Assembly (NCBI GenBank): GCA_017547165.1
Contig: JAFYQK010000016.1
Coordinates: 47,170-111,169, forward strand
DNA length: 64,000 nt
From: Bacteroidaceae bacterium
GTDB lineage: Bacteria; Bacteroidota; Bacteroidia; Bacteroidales; Bacteroidaceae
Reading direction: 5' to 3'
Part shown: positions 55,145-64,000 of the stretch, in pieces
How positions within the stretch are numbered: the first letter of the stretch is position 1
Layout: every line of letters begins with the position of its first letter
Position numbers and translations under genes: made by a program
The notes under the pieces: model-generated
What the model saw: only the letters and a program-made list of their open reading frames with translations
The model's database searches: none
Told to the model about the DNA's origin: nothing

Positions 55145-55175
55145 AAAAAGACCTGCTCAAATGAATGAGCAGGTC
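55145..55175 (-). terminator. Terminator of ppdK
   Basis: A perfect 10-bp stem (55150-55159 with 55166-55175), 6-nt loop, five Ts on the minus strand, 40 nt past the ppdK stop. Confidence 0.85.
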
Positions 55176-55214
55176 CTAATATATTCTAAATATTTTATTT
55201 ACAAAGAAATTAGA

Positions 55215-57935
55215 TTATTCCTCAACAGCAGCCTGTGCTGCAGCCAAGCGTGCAATGGGCACACGGAATGGAGAGCAAGATACATAGTTCAGACCTACCT
55301 TGTGGCAGAACTTAACTGATGAGGGCTCACCACCGTGCTCACCACAGATACCGCACTTCAGTTCGGGACGAACTGAACGGCCACGCTCTACAGCCATCTC
55401 TACCAACTGACCTACACCGTTCTGGTCAAGTACCTGGAAGGGGTCTACTTTCAAGATCTTCTTCTCGAGGTATACGGGCAAGAAGCTAGCGATATCGTCA
55501 CGAGAGTAACCGAAGGTCATCTGTGTCAAGTCGTTAGTACCGAATGAGAAGTACTCAGCGCGAGAAGCGATACGGTTAGCGGTCAAAGCAGCACGAGGAA
55601 TCTCAATCATTGTACCTACCTTGAACTCAACCTCAACACCCTCCTCAGCGAAGAGAGCAGCAGCAGTTTCGCGGATTACCTTCTCCTGTGCCTCGAACTC
55701 GTAGAGGATACCAGTCAGAGGAACCATGATTTCGGGATGGGGATCGCCACCTTCCTTCTTAATCTGGCAAGCAGCACCAAGGATAGCGCGTGTCTGCATC
55801 TCGGTAATCTCGGGATATGTGTTACCCAGACGGCAACCGCGGTGACCCAACATGGGGTTAGCCTCGCAAAGGCTCTCAACGCGCTGCTGGATGTACTGTA
55901 CAGTTACGCCCATAGCGTTTGCCATCTCCTCCTGACCCTTCAAATCGTGGGGAACGAACTCGTGCAATGGGGGATCGAGCAGACGAACGTTAACGGGACA
56001 GCCGTCCATTGCCTTGAAGATGCCGTAGAAGTCAGCCTTCTGGTAGGGCAACAACTTAGCAAGAGCAGCCTTACGACCCTCTGCGTTCTGAGCAAGGATC
56101 ATCTCACGCATAGCAACGATCTTCTCTGCCTCGAAGAACATGTGCTCTGTACGGCAAAGACCGATACCAACGGCACCGAAGTCGCGAGCAACCTGTGCAT
56201 CGTGGGGAGTATCAGCGTTGGTACGAACAACCAACTTGGTGTACTTCTCACAGAGAGCCATCAAGTCAGCGAAGTCACCGCTCAACTCAGCAGCCTTAGT
56301 CTCAACCTGACCATTGTAGATCTCACCGGTTGTACCATTTAATGAGATGTAGTCACCCTCCTTCAATACGAGGCCGTCTACCTCAACTGTGCGTGCCTTG
56401 TAGTCGATGTTCAGAGCACCTGCACCAGATACGCAGCACTTACCCATACCACGAGCCACAACGGCAGCGTGAGAGGTCATACCACCACGAGCAGTCAAAA
56501 TACCCTGAGCTACAGCCATACCAGCGAGGTCCTCGGGAGATGTCTCGATACGAACCATGATAACCTTCTTACCTTCCTCAGCCCACTTTGCAGCATCGTC
56601 AGCGAAGAATACGATCTGACCTGTAGCAGCACCGGGAGATGCAGGAAGACCACGAGTAAGAACCTTTGCGCTCTTCAATGCAGCCTTGTCAAATACGGGG
56701 TGCAAGAGCTCGTCCAACTTGTTGGGCTCGCAACGCTTCAAAGCTGTCTTCTCGTCAATCAAACCTTCACGTACGAGGTCCATAGCAATCTTAACCATTG
56801 CAGAACCAGTACGCTTACCGTTACGTGTCTGCAAGAACCAGAGCTTGCCTTCCTGTACGGTGAACTCCATATCCTGCATATCGCGGTAGTGGTTCTCCAA
56901 CTTGGTCTGCAACATGTCGAGCTCCTTGTAGATTTCGGGCATTGCCTCTTCCATAGAAGGATACTTTGCTACGCGCTCTTCCTCAGAGATACCAGCACGC
57001 TCAGCCCAACGCTGCGAACCAATCTTAGTGATCTGCTGGGGAGTGCGGATACCAGCAACAACGTCCTCACCCTGTGCGTTGATAAGGTACTCACCGTTGA
57101 AGAGGTTCTCACCATTACCAGCGTCGCGGCTGAAGCATACACCAGTTGCAGAGGTGTCGCCCATGTTACCGAATACCATTGCCTGTACGTTAACAGCGGT
57201 ACCCCATTCTGCGGGAATGCCTTCCATCTTACGATAGAGGATAGCGCGGTCGTTCATCCAGCTGTCGAATACAGCGCAGATAGCACCCCAAAGCTGCTCG
57301 TAAGAGTCGTTGGGGAAGTCCTTACCAGTCTGTTCCTTAACGGCAGCCTTGAACTTCTTAACCAACTCCTTGAGGTCCTCAACCTCGAGCTCGTTATCTA
57401 ACTTAACACCCTTAGCTTCCTTTACCTCTTCGATAATAGCCTCGAATGGATCGATATCTTCCTTGTTAACGGGCTTCATGCCGAGAACAACGTCACCGTA
57501 CATCTGTACGAAACGACGGTAAGAGTCCCATGCAAAACGAGCGTTGCCAGTCTTGCGGATCATACCCTCAACAACCTCGTCGTTAAGACCAAGGTTCAGG
57601 ATGGTATCCATCATACCGGGCATTGAAGCGCGAGCACCAGAACGAACTGATACGAGCAAGGGGTTCTCAACATCACCGAACTTAGAGTTCATCAATGTCT
57701 CAATGTTAGCAACGGCCTTCATTACGTCGTCCTTCAAGAGAGCAACTACCTGCTCCTTGCCAACCTCGTAATACTCGTTACATACATCAGTGGTGATAGT
57801 GAAACCTGGAGGCACGGGAACGCCAATCAGGTTCATCTCAGCAAGGTTAGCACCCTTGCCACCGAGCAGATTTCTCATGTCTGCTTTACCTTCAGCCAAA
57901 CCATTGCCGAAGGTATAAACTCTTTTCTGACTCAT
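55215..57935 (-). CDS. ppdK: Pyruvate, phosphate dikinase
   Basis: A 906-aa enzyme interconverting pyruvate, ATP and Pi with PEP, AMP and PPi; in fermenting Bacteroidales it serves glycolysis and gluconeogenesis. The N-terminal nucleotide domain has GGKGANLAEMN and SVRSGARASMPGMMDTILNLG. The swivelling phosphohistidine domain has GGMTSHAAVVARGMGKCC. The PEP/pyruvate barrel has LCRTEHMFFE, HRGCRLG and CGICGEHGG. Full length. The codon choice is visibly GC-richer than its neighbours, as expected of a highly expressed gene. Confidence 0.97.
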   Translation of the reverse strand: MSQKRVYTFGNGLAEGKADMRNLLGGKGANLAEMNLIGVPVPPGFTITTDVCNEYYEVGKEQVVALLKDDVMKAVANIETLMNSKFGDVENPLLVSVRSGARASMPGMMDTILNLGLNDEVVEGMIRKTGNARFAWDSYRRFVQMYGDVVLGMKPVNKEDIDPFEAIIEEVKEAKGVKLDNELEVEDLKELVKKFKAAVKEQTGKDFPNDSYEQLWGAICAVFDSWMNDRAILYRKMEGIPAEWGTAVNVQAMVFGNMGDTSATGVCFSRDAGNGENLFNGEYLINAQGEDVVAGIRTPQQITKIGSQRWAERAGISEEERVAKYPSMEEAMPEIYKELDMLQTKLENHYRDMQDMEFTVQEGKLWFLQTRNGKRTGSAMVKIAMDLVREGLIDEKTALKRCEPNKLDELLHPVFDKAALKSAKVLTRGLPASPGAATGQIVFFADDAAKWAEEGKKVIMVRIETSPEDLAGMAVAQGILTARGGMTSHAAVVARGMGKCCVSGAGALNIDYKARTVEVDGLVLKEGDYISLNGTTGEIYNGQVETKAAELSGDFADLMALCEKYTKLVVRTNADTPHDAQVARDFGAVGIGLCRTEHMFFEAEKIVAMREMILAQNAEGRKAALAKLLPYQKADFYGIFKAMDGCPVNVRLLDPPLHEFVPHDLKGQEEMANAMGVTVQYIQQRVESLCEANPMLGHRGCRLGNTYPEITEMQTRAILGAACQIKKEGGDPHPEIMVPLTGILYEFEAQEKVIRETAAALFAEEGVEVEFKVGTMIEIPRAALTANRIASRAEYFSFGTNDLTQMTFGYSRDDIASFLPVYLEKKILKVDPFQVLDQNGVGQLVEMAVERGRSVRPELKCGICGEHGGEPSSVKFCHKVGLNYVSCSPFRVPIARLAAAQAAVEE

Positions 57936-57979
57936 GTGATTTTATTATTTAATAGGGTTAGTTATATTTTCTCGTCATG

Positions 57980-57987
57980 CAAATATA
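57980..57987 (-). promoter_or_regulatory. -7 promoter box of ppdK
   Basis: TATATTTG on the minus strand, 45 nt before the ppdK ATG, back to back with the rlmD promoter. Confidence 0.5.
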
Positions 57988-58041
57988 CTGATTTATGTTG
58001 AAAAGACCTTGTAATTCATTAATAAATTCGACAAAAAAATG

Positions 58042-58049
58042 TAAATTTG
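58042..58049 (+). promoter_or_regulatory. -7 promoter box of rlmD
   Basis: TAAATTTG followed by CA, 21 nt before the ATG at 58070. It rules out the upstream in-frame start at 57995. Confidence 0.6.
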
Positions 58050-58069
58050 CACCAAACATTATTATAATT

Positions 58070-59512
58070 ATGGCAAGAAAAAGAAAAGAACTTCCCATTT
58101 TAGAGAATATAAAGATAACCGATGTGGCGACTGAGGGCAAATCTCTAGCACGCATAGACAATATGGTTCTCTTTGTTCCATATGCTGTTCCTGGCGATGT
58201 TGTTGATGTTAGAGTTACACGCAAAAAGCATCATTTTATGGAGGGAACAGTGATTCGTTTCCACAAGATGAGCGAGTACCGCCAACAACCCGTTTGCCCG
58301 CACTATGGTGTGTGTGGAGGTTGTAAGTGGCAATGTCTCACCTACGAACAACAAATCTATTGGAAGCAGCGACAAGTTATGGACAACCTCACACGCATTG
58401 GCAAGGTTAAATTGCCTGAGTGCAGTCCTATTCTTGGTTCTGCACAGACTGAGGAATACCGCAATAAGGTAGAGTTCAGTTTTGCCAACAAGGCGTGGAA
58501 AGTTTTCCCCGACCAGCATCCAGAGGGACTCACACCACATGTATGTGAGATTCCCGAAGATGCACCTGGTGCTGTTGGTTTTCACGCCAGCGGAGCATTT
58601 GATAAGATTCTGCCCATAGAAGAGTGTCATCTGATGGCTCCGTTGAATAATCGTCTGCGAAACGGTATACGTGAGTATTGCTACGAGAAGGGACTTGCCT
58701 TTCACGATGCACGCGAACACACCGGCCTGATGCGTAGCATCATGCTTCGCTTGAGCAATAGTGGCGAGGTGATGTTGCTTGTACAGTTCTGTATCAAGAC
58801 AGATGATGAGCAAGCACAGGCAATGGACCTTATGGAATGGATAAAGCATAACTATCCCGAAGTTACCTCCCTGTTATGGGTTAACAACGAGAAATTTAAC
58901 GACACCTTTGGCGACCTTCCCGTTAATACCTATTCAGGTACCGACCATATTTTCCTACATATGGAAGATCTCCGTTTCAAGGTTGGCCCCAAGAGTTTTT
59001 ATCAGACCAACACAGAGCAGGCGTATGTATTATATAAGGTAGCACGCGACCTAGCTGGTCTTACTGGTAACGAGCTTGTTTACGATCTTTATACCGGCAC
59101 AGGTACCATTGCAAACTTTGTTGCTAAGCAAGCCAGACAAGTAGTCGGCATTGAGTATGTACCCGAGGCTATCGAGGATGCAAAGGTTAACTCCGAACTC
59201 AATGGTATTAGCAACACATTGTTCTATGCCGGCGATATGAAGGATATTCTGAATCGTGAGTTTATTGATAAGCATGGTCGTCCCGATGTTATCATCACCG
59301 ATCCCCCGCGTGCCGGTATGCACGAGGATGTGATAAATACTATTCTGTTTGCCAATCCCGACCGCATCGTCTACGTTAGTTGTAATCCTGCCACCCAAGC
59401 ACGCGACCTGCAATTGCTTGATGTCCAGTACAAGGTAGAACACATTCAGCCCGTGGACATGTTCCCCCATACACAGCATGTAGAGAATGTTGTATTATTG
59501 GTTAGAAGATAA
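58070..59512 (+). CDS. rlmD: 23S rRNA (uracil-5-)-methyltransferase RlmD-like
   Basis: A 480-aa RNA m5U methyltransferase of the RumA/RlmD type. It has an N-terminal TRAM domain (KSLARIDNMVLFVPYAVPGD), an iron-sulfur cysteine set in CPHYGVCGGCKWQC, the AdoMet site VYDLYTGTGTIANF, the ITDPPRAGMH motif and the catalytic Cys in VYVSCNPATQARD. RlmD modifies U1939 of 23S rRNA, but a relative such as RlmCD cannot be excluded. Start chosen at ATG 58070 because of the promoter box at 58042. Confidence 0.92.
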   Translation: MARKRKELPILENIKITDVATEGKSLARIDNMVLFVPYAVPGDVVDVRVTRKKHHFMEGTVIRFHKMSEYRQQPVCPHYGVCGGCKWQCLTYEQQIYWKQRQVMDNLTRIGKVKLPECSPILGSAQTEEYRNKVEFSFANKAWKVFPDQHPEGLTPHVCEIPEDAPGAVGFHASGAFDKILPIEECHLMAPLNNRLRNGIREYCYEKGLAFHDAREHTGLMRSIMLRLSNSGEVMLLVQFCIKTDDEQAQAMDLMEWIKHNYPEVTSLLWVNNEKFNDTFGDLPVNTYSGTDHIFLHMEDLRFKVGPKSFYQTNTEQAYVLYKVARDLAGLTGNELVYDLYTGTGTIANFVAKQARQVVGIEYVPEAIEDAKVNSELNGISNTLFYAGDMKDILNREFIDKHGRPDVIITDPPRAGMHEDVINTILFANPDRIVYVSCNPATQARDLQLLDVQYKVEHIQPVDMFPHTQHVENVVLLVRR

Positions 59513-59522
59513 AAGGCATACA

Positions 59523-59530
59523 TAGATTTG
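59523..59530 (+). promoter_or_regulatory. Possible -7 box of the GH20 gene
   Basis: TAGATTTG, 84 nt before the GH20 ATG. It fits TAnnTTTG but has no well-spaced -33 box. Confidence 0.35.
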
Positions 59531-59614
59531 TTTTAAAAAAAGTTTTCACTAATATAAGATTTATCGTTAATCAAATATTATATGTATAATATATTGCTTA
59601 TATAACTTAACCTT

Positions 59615-62600
59615 ATGAAGAAATCTTATTTAATGTTCATGCTATTAGCAACGTTCTCCTTGTTTGCTAAATCAGAGGTCTTTATCGAAGAGATTCTTAC
59701 TGCTCAAAAAGGCAGCCAGATAAAGACAAAGAGTCAGATAAAATCTGATACCTATTATATTATATCTGGTATTGACCAAAGTAATCGTGAGTTCTATCTC
59801 TATGACAATGGATCACAGGTAAAGGGTAGTGCATCCTTCCCCACAAAGAGTGCACAAACAGGATCACATTTGTGGACCATAACCCCCAATGACAATCAAT
59901 GGGTTATTGCAAATGTTTCTACCGGTAATATCATGAATTTGGGTTCCAGCAATGGTAGTGCTATCAAAACTTCAATAACAGAGCAGACAAACTCAATTTA
60001 CTTTGGTTCAGATGGTTATATTACTATACTTAACTCAAATGGTCAAGCTATTGATATGACCGCAAATGGTGCAAATCCTACTACATGGACAGGAACCTCC
60101 ACCCCTTCAGGTTCTCGTTGCCTGAAGATATATAAGGTTGAAGATGTACAAACCGAAGTTCTTAAGTCACTCAGTCTTCTTCCTGCTCCCAAGTCTTCAA
60201 TTGTAGGCGATGGCGAGTTTGTCCTCAAACAAGGTTTTACCATTTGTGTTGAAACTTTTTCTGAGTCTGATACACAAAATCGTATCCTAGCCGATGTGTC
60301 TCGTTTCATCTCAACCGTAAACACTGCTACAGGTCTATCTTGTCAGGCTGCCAGTGCTGATGCTGATATTACTATCTCCGAAAATTCGGATATCAGCAAG
60401 GAAGGTTATATTTTAAATATTACAACAGGAGGTGTTGCCATACAGGCTTCTACGGCCACTGGTGTTTACTATGCTATGCAAAGCATGATGCGCCTATTGC
60501 CAGAAAATGTAATCTTGGGAAAAAGTGGTCAAGAAGGTACAACTTATGCACTTCCAGTAGCCAGAATAGAGGACGAACCCCGTTTCCCATATCGTGGATT
60601 CATGCTTGATGTCAGCCGCCACTTCTTTACTATTGACGAGGTTAAGAAGATGATTGACTTGATGGCTATCTACAAGATGAATGTATTTCACTGGCATCTT
60701 ACTGACGATCAGGGTTGGCGTGCTGAGATAAAGCAGTATCCTCTGCTTACTACCATTGGCGCAGAACGTCGTAGTAGTTATGATACTCCCATTACAAAGG
60801 TTGTAGAAAATGGTCACACATACTGGACTGGCTCTGGTGCACAGACCAATCGCAAATACGGTCCATTCTACTATACTCAGGAGGAGATGAAAGATGTTGT
60901 TCGCTATGCCGCTGAGCGTCACATTGACATTCTTCCCGAGGTTGATATGCCAGGTCACTTTGTTGCTGCTTTGCATGCATATCCTGAATTTTGCTGTCAT
61001 CCCGACCGTGCTCCAGATGTATGGATAAATGGTGGAGTTAGTCAGGACGTACTCAATGTGGCTAATCCTGCTGCAGTGCAGTTCGCTAAGAATATCATCA
61101 CTGAGTTATGTGATATTTTCCCTTATCCATATTTCCATATTGGTGGCGACGAATGTCCTACAACTCAATGGGAAAGCAATGCACTTTGTCAAGCAAAGCT
61201 CAAAGAGTTGGGTAAGACCAGTTATCGAGCCTTACAGACAGAGTTTATTCGTGAAATCAACGAGCATCTTGGCACATTAGGCAAGAAGATATTTTGCTGG
61301 AATGAGAGTATTACCGATAGTGGTGCTGACCTCGACCTCATGAAACAATCAGGTGCCACCATTATGTGCTGGAATCCTTGCCAGAGCGGAGCTGCAAAGG
61401 CTGTGTCTATGGGACTCAATGCTATCATCACAGAGTGGGGTAGTGGTTGCTATTACATCAACCGCCGACAGAGTAACGATTATGGTGAACCCACTGGTGC
61501 TGGTGGTGGAGGCGACAATGTTGCTGCAACCTACAACTATGTACCAGTTCCCACAAACATCAGTGCAGAGCAATCTAAGTACTATATTGGTGTTCAGGCA
61601 ACTTTCTGGACAGAGCATGTTAGCAGCAACGAGTATCTAGAGTATGCTGCCTTACCACGCTTCATGTGTATTGCCGAGGCAGGCTGGACACCACAAGAAC
61701 AGAAGGATTGGAACAGTTTTGTTCGCCGCATGACTGTTGATACAAAGATGTTGGACCTTGGAGGTTATGTCTATGCTCGCCATTGGATGAATGACTATGT
61801 ACCTCGTCAAGCTCCAGCTCCTACCATCTCTGATGGAAGTGTTGTCAGTTTCACCAACTATTCTTCTGACCGTGGTAGCTGTCTTGCCGATATCGATGGT
61901 AACCTCAATGCTCAGGCTTCGGAGTGTACTTCGTTCACTCTTGAGGAGGTTTCGACTGGTAGTGGTACATACTATATCCGCAGTAATGTTAGCGGGAAAT
62001 ATCTTTATGCCTCAAGCAACACAAGCGGTACTATTGTTAAACTTAACACCACAAAGACAGCATGGGCCTTCGACACAAACACTATCTCTGGTTATGTTGC
62101 AATATGCTATAAAAGCACTTCAAACAATGCCATCAATAACAATGCTACTACTACTACCAAGGCACGCCTCTTTGCTCATGGTTCAGGCAATGGTTCTTCA
62201 TTCTGGAAGATAGATACTTTTGTAGACACTAACCTTAAAGATGGCGATAAGGGTAATGTTACCTATAACTATTATCATAGAGGTCTTGTTGTTGGCACTA
62301 AAACATTTAGTCTTCTTAAAGGTTCTCCTTACCCACCATTACTCAACGAAGATTACCTTCCCAAGGGATACCTTCCATTATCAAAAGAGTCCATCAAGGG
62401 AGAAGTGCACCTTGTTGACGAAACTATTGAAATACCTGTAGAAAAAGTTCCTCTGTCTGGAGCCTTCTATCGTTTCTTCAATATTGACAATGGTTATTAT
62501 TTCTGTGCCGATGAGAATTCTGACAATCACGGAGTTGCAGCCAATCCTCATGCACATACCATTTTCTATTATTCCGGCAACGCTCTTCTTTCTTATGAGC

Positions 62601-63391
62601 GTGGTAAGTATGTCAGTGGCACAACACTATCCAGCGAAACAAATTCACCAGTTATTATAGAACCAAGTAAACTTGGTACTATTGATATGTGCAATATAAT
62701 CAGTAACTATAACAAATTCATTTGTATTGCAAATGGTTTGGATGCATATAATACATTAGGGTCATCCGACGATGCAGCAACATCAACATCTTATGATTTT
62801 GCCAACAGAATGGTTCTTTCATTGCCTGTATCCATTCCAGAATGCGGTTGGACAACATTCTCTGCTCCTGTTGCAACAACAATCCCCTCTGGATGCAATG
62901 CTTATGTTGTAGAAGGTTTTGATGCATCGACTACTTGTGCTACACTGAAATTGTTGACTCCAGGAACATCCATAGCTGAAAATACTGGTGTCCTCTTATC
63001 TGCATCTCCCAATTCTGTTCTCGATATGCCTATCACTGAAAGCGGTGTGGCTTACACCGATAACCTGATGCAGTCTAGTATCGTATCTTCAACTTTACCT
63101 TCTGATGCTAATGCATTTATATTAACTTCAGCCAACGACAAGATACAATTCTCAAAGGTAGATGTTAACAATCACATAACCCTTCCTCATAGCTCTTGGT
63201 TAAAGCTTGATGCTTCTGTTTCTGTCGATAACGTTCAACTCAGCGTATTTGGTGAGGAAACAGGTATCAAGGATTCGTTTGGCGATAGGAATTTCGGTAG
63301 CGACTCCATTTACAATATCCATGGACAGCGCCTTGCCACCAAACAGTCAGGTGTGAATATTATCAATGGCAGAAAAGTGTTAGTTAAATAA
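59615..63391 (+). CDS. Secreted multidomain GH20 beta-N-acetylhexosaminidase
   Basis: A 1258-aa exported enzyme that removes terminal GlcNAc or GalNAc. It has a signal peptide and a ricin-like or related N-terminal module (about 45-175). The GH20 accessory domain runs to about 310. The catalytic barrel has YRGFMLDVSRHFFT, FHWHLTDDQGWR and the catalytic pair Asp512-Glu513 in HIGGDECPTTQW. A second YYI/W-type module lies about 740-860, then a long beta-rich tail. The end (SIYNIHGQRL ... NIINGRKVLVK) looks like a type IX sorting domain. Single gene with its own terminator. Confidence 0.92.
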   Translation: MKKSYLMFMLLATFSLFAKSEVFIEEILTAQKGSQIKTKSQIKSDTYYIISGIDQSNREFYLYDNGSQVKGSASFPTKSAQTGSHLWTITPNDNQWVIANVSTGNIMNLGSSNGSAIKTSITEQTNSIYFGSDGYITILNSNGQAIDMTANGANPTTWTGTSTPSGSRCLKIYKVEDVQTEVLKSLSLLPAPKSSIVGDGEFVLKQGFTICVETFSESDTQNRILADVSRFISTVNTATGLSCQAASADADITISENSDISKEGYILNITTGGVAIQASTATGVYYAMQSMMRLLPENVILGKSGQEGTTYALPVARIEDEPRFPYRGFMLDVSRHFFTIDEVKKMIDLMAIYKMNVFHWHLTDDQGWRAEIKQYPLLTTIGAERRSSYDTPITKVVENGHTYWTGSGAQTNRKYGPFYYTQEEMKDVVRYAAERHIDILPEVDMPGHFVAALHAYPEFCCHPDRAPDVWINGGVSQDVLNVANPAAVQFAKNIITELCDIFPYPYFHIGGDECPTTQWESNALCQAKLKELGKTSYRALQTEFIREINEHLGTLGKKIFCWNESITDSGADLDLMKQSGATIMCWNPCQSGAAKAVSMGLNAIITEWGSGCYYINRRQSNDYGEPTGAGGGGDNVAATYNYVPVPTNISAEQSKYYIGVQATFWTEHVSSNEYLEYAALPRFMCIAEAGWTPQEQKDWNSFVRRMTVDTKMLDLGGYVYARHWMNDYVPRQAPAPTISDGSVVSFTNYSSDRGSCLADIDGNLNAQASECTSFTLEEVSTGSGTYYIRSNVSGKYLYASSNTSGTIVKLNTTKTAWAFDTNTISGYVAICYKSTSNNAINNNATTTTKARLFAHGSGNGSSFWKIDTFVDTNLKDGDKGNVTYNYYHRGLVVGTKTFSLLKGSPYPPLLNEDYLPKGYLPLSKESIKGEVHLVDETIEIPVEKVPLSGAFYRFFNIDNGYYFCADENSDNHGVAANPHAHTIFYYSGNALLSYERGKYVSGTTLSSETNSPVIIEPSKLGTIDMCNIISNYNKFICIANGLDAYNTLGSSDDAATSTSYDFANRMVLSLPVSIPECGWTTFSAPVATTIPSGCNAYVVEGFDASTTCATLKLLTPGTSIAENTGVLLSASPNSVLDMPITESGVAYTDNLMQSSIVSSTLPSDANAFILTSANDKIQFSKVDVNNHITLPHSSWLKLDASVSVDNVQLSVFGEETGIKDSFGDRNFGSDSIYNIHGQRLATKQSGVNIINGRKVLVK

Positions 63392-63711
63392 TCCTCATTA
63401 TTTATTCTTAGCATAACGATATGACTCTCGGTTCTTAGGCCGAGAGTTTTTTTGCATAAAGCCAAATGAGAATAAACAGTAAGTATTCTATAAACTACAG
63501 GTAGTAATACCTATCTATACAGCAATAGCAACAAATGCTCCATCATGAGTAATTGTCCAGATACAAGTGAATCAGGATGGCAACAATTCAAGCAGTAAAG
63601 TGAAGATTGTTCCGTAAAACAGAACACTTTCATAAGCACACGGCTTCTTCGATTTTCAACTTTAAATTAAAAATACACCCACCCCACACATCAAGGAGTT
63701 CTAGCAACTTA
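63392..63711. other. Intergenic region after the GH20 gene
   Basis: Apart from the terminator at 63424-63453 I see no gene, tRNA or repeat in this 320-nt stretch. Confidence 0.6.
63424..63453 (+). terminator. Terminator of the GH20 gene
   Basis: A perfect 8-bp stem (63424-63431 with 63440-63447), 8-nt loop, T7. Confidence 0.85.
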
Positions 63712-64000
63712 TTACTCTTGTACGCTCTTTACATATACCTTGCCGGCAAAGCGGCCGATTGAGGTGATGCCTGATGATGCATCATGCTCAAACTCCCATA
63801 GTTCCTTAGCGGCAACGGTATGCGAGAGTCCTGTAAGTTCCATATAGTGCTTCACCTTAATTGCCCCATGAGATTGCAGATATTCCAAGGCCTTCTGCAG
63901 ACGCTGTTCCTTGGTAAACGGAGAACGGCAAAGACGACTTACTCCAGCACGTTTCAGGTCGCAACGCCGGTCCACATTGGCAATCAGTTTCTTGTCCGCC
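63712..64000 (-). CDS. C-terminal end of an unrecognised protein (winged-helix-like), partial
   Basis: The last 95 residues of a gene whose start lies beyond the right edge; the frame is open to the end of the window. I do not recognise the family. The visible part has a Cys/Arg-rich stretch (NVDRRCDLKRAGVSRLCRS). After it comes a pattern like a winged helix-turn-helix: LQKALEYLQSHGAIKVKHYM, then LTGLSHTVAAKELWEFE and a hairpin-like GITSIGRFAGKVYVK. This suggests nucleic-acid binding or replacement of a domain end, but no function can be assigned. A GTG at 63975 is probably internal, since coding continues upstream of it. Confidence 0.6.
   Translation of the reverse strand, partial: ADKKLIANVDRRCDLKRAGVSRLCRSPFTKEQRLQKALEYLQSHGAIKVKHYMELTGLSHTVAAKELWEFEHDASSGITSIGRFAGKVYVKSVQE

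Noticed and set aside
63712-63975. Complete 87-aa gene starting at GTG 63975
   Set aside because: The frame stays open to the window edge with plausible coding residues, so a partial larger gene is more likely.

Overview
The window is a stretch of a Bacteroidales chromosome, most like a Prevotellaceae member. The evidence is the promoter style (TAnnTTTG -7 boxes, several with a TTTG or TTG -33 box 18-20 nt upstream, and almost no Shine-Dalgarno sequences), a sphingolipid-type serine palmitoyltransferase, Bacteroidetes-specific families (DUF4468, DUF4270, the large 'putative porin' family) and secreted proteins with C-terminal domains of the type IX secretion kind. There are two tRNA genes (Ala-GGC, Lys-CUU). 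I see no CRISPR array, insertion sequence, integrase or rRNA. The species call is inference.

Layout. 0-10 kb is housekeeping: the 3' part of ligA, a free-standing methionine synthase reactivation domain, a MATE exporter, serine palmitoyltransferase divergent from a lipid-kinase/ispE/Nudix operon, lrgAB, and rubrerythrin with a 53-aa rubredoxin. 10-22 kb is a complete L-fucose module: fucI-fucO-fucA-fucK-mutarotase-fucP on the minus strand, divergent from a secreted GH29 alpha-L-fucosidase and an 802-aa secreted protein of unknown function. 22-23 kb is a degenerate intergenic stretch with a truncated small ORF, repeats and tRNA-Ala. 23-27 kb carries a secreted M6-type protease, an S1/P1 nuclease and serB.

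27-38.8 kb is read leftward: galE; an NhaC-type antiporter/lipoprotein/rsmG/MBL-hydrolase operon; fabI; a phosphohexomutase; and an envelope operon (DUF4468, small membrane protein, porin, Gfo/Idh dehydrogenase). 39-43.6 kb is a four-gene MacAB-TolC-like exporter. 43.8-46.2 kb holds ribE and panC-panD-mce. 46.3-52.1 kb is a closely packed rightward cluster: a protein with only the N-terminal half of a GT5 glycogen synthase, a DUF4270 lipoprotein and a Dna2-like nuclease-helicase. 52-64 kb has a YycJ-like MBL hydrolase, tRNA-Lys, aspS, ppdK (minus), rlmD, a 1258-aa secreted GH20 hexosaminidase and the C-terminal end of an unrecognised gene.

How it fits together. Secreted fucosidase and hexosaminidase would release fucose and HexNAc from host-type glycans. 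FucP imports fucose, the mutarotase, isomerase, kinase and aldolase convert it to DHAP and lactaldehyde, and FucO reduces the lactaldehyde to 1,2-propanediol. The most unusual points are the T20 tract at the fucosidase promoter, the perfect intergenic hairpins and 9-nt tandem repeat inside the fucose operon, the fucosidase-linked 802-aa protein, the half glycogen synthase coupled to DUF4270 and a Dna2-like enzyme, and the orphan MetH activation domain. No single locus here is convincingly a wholly new system.
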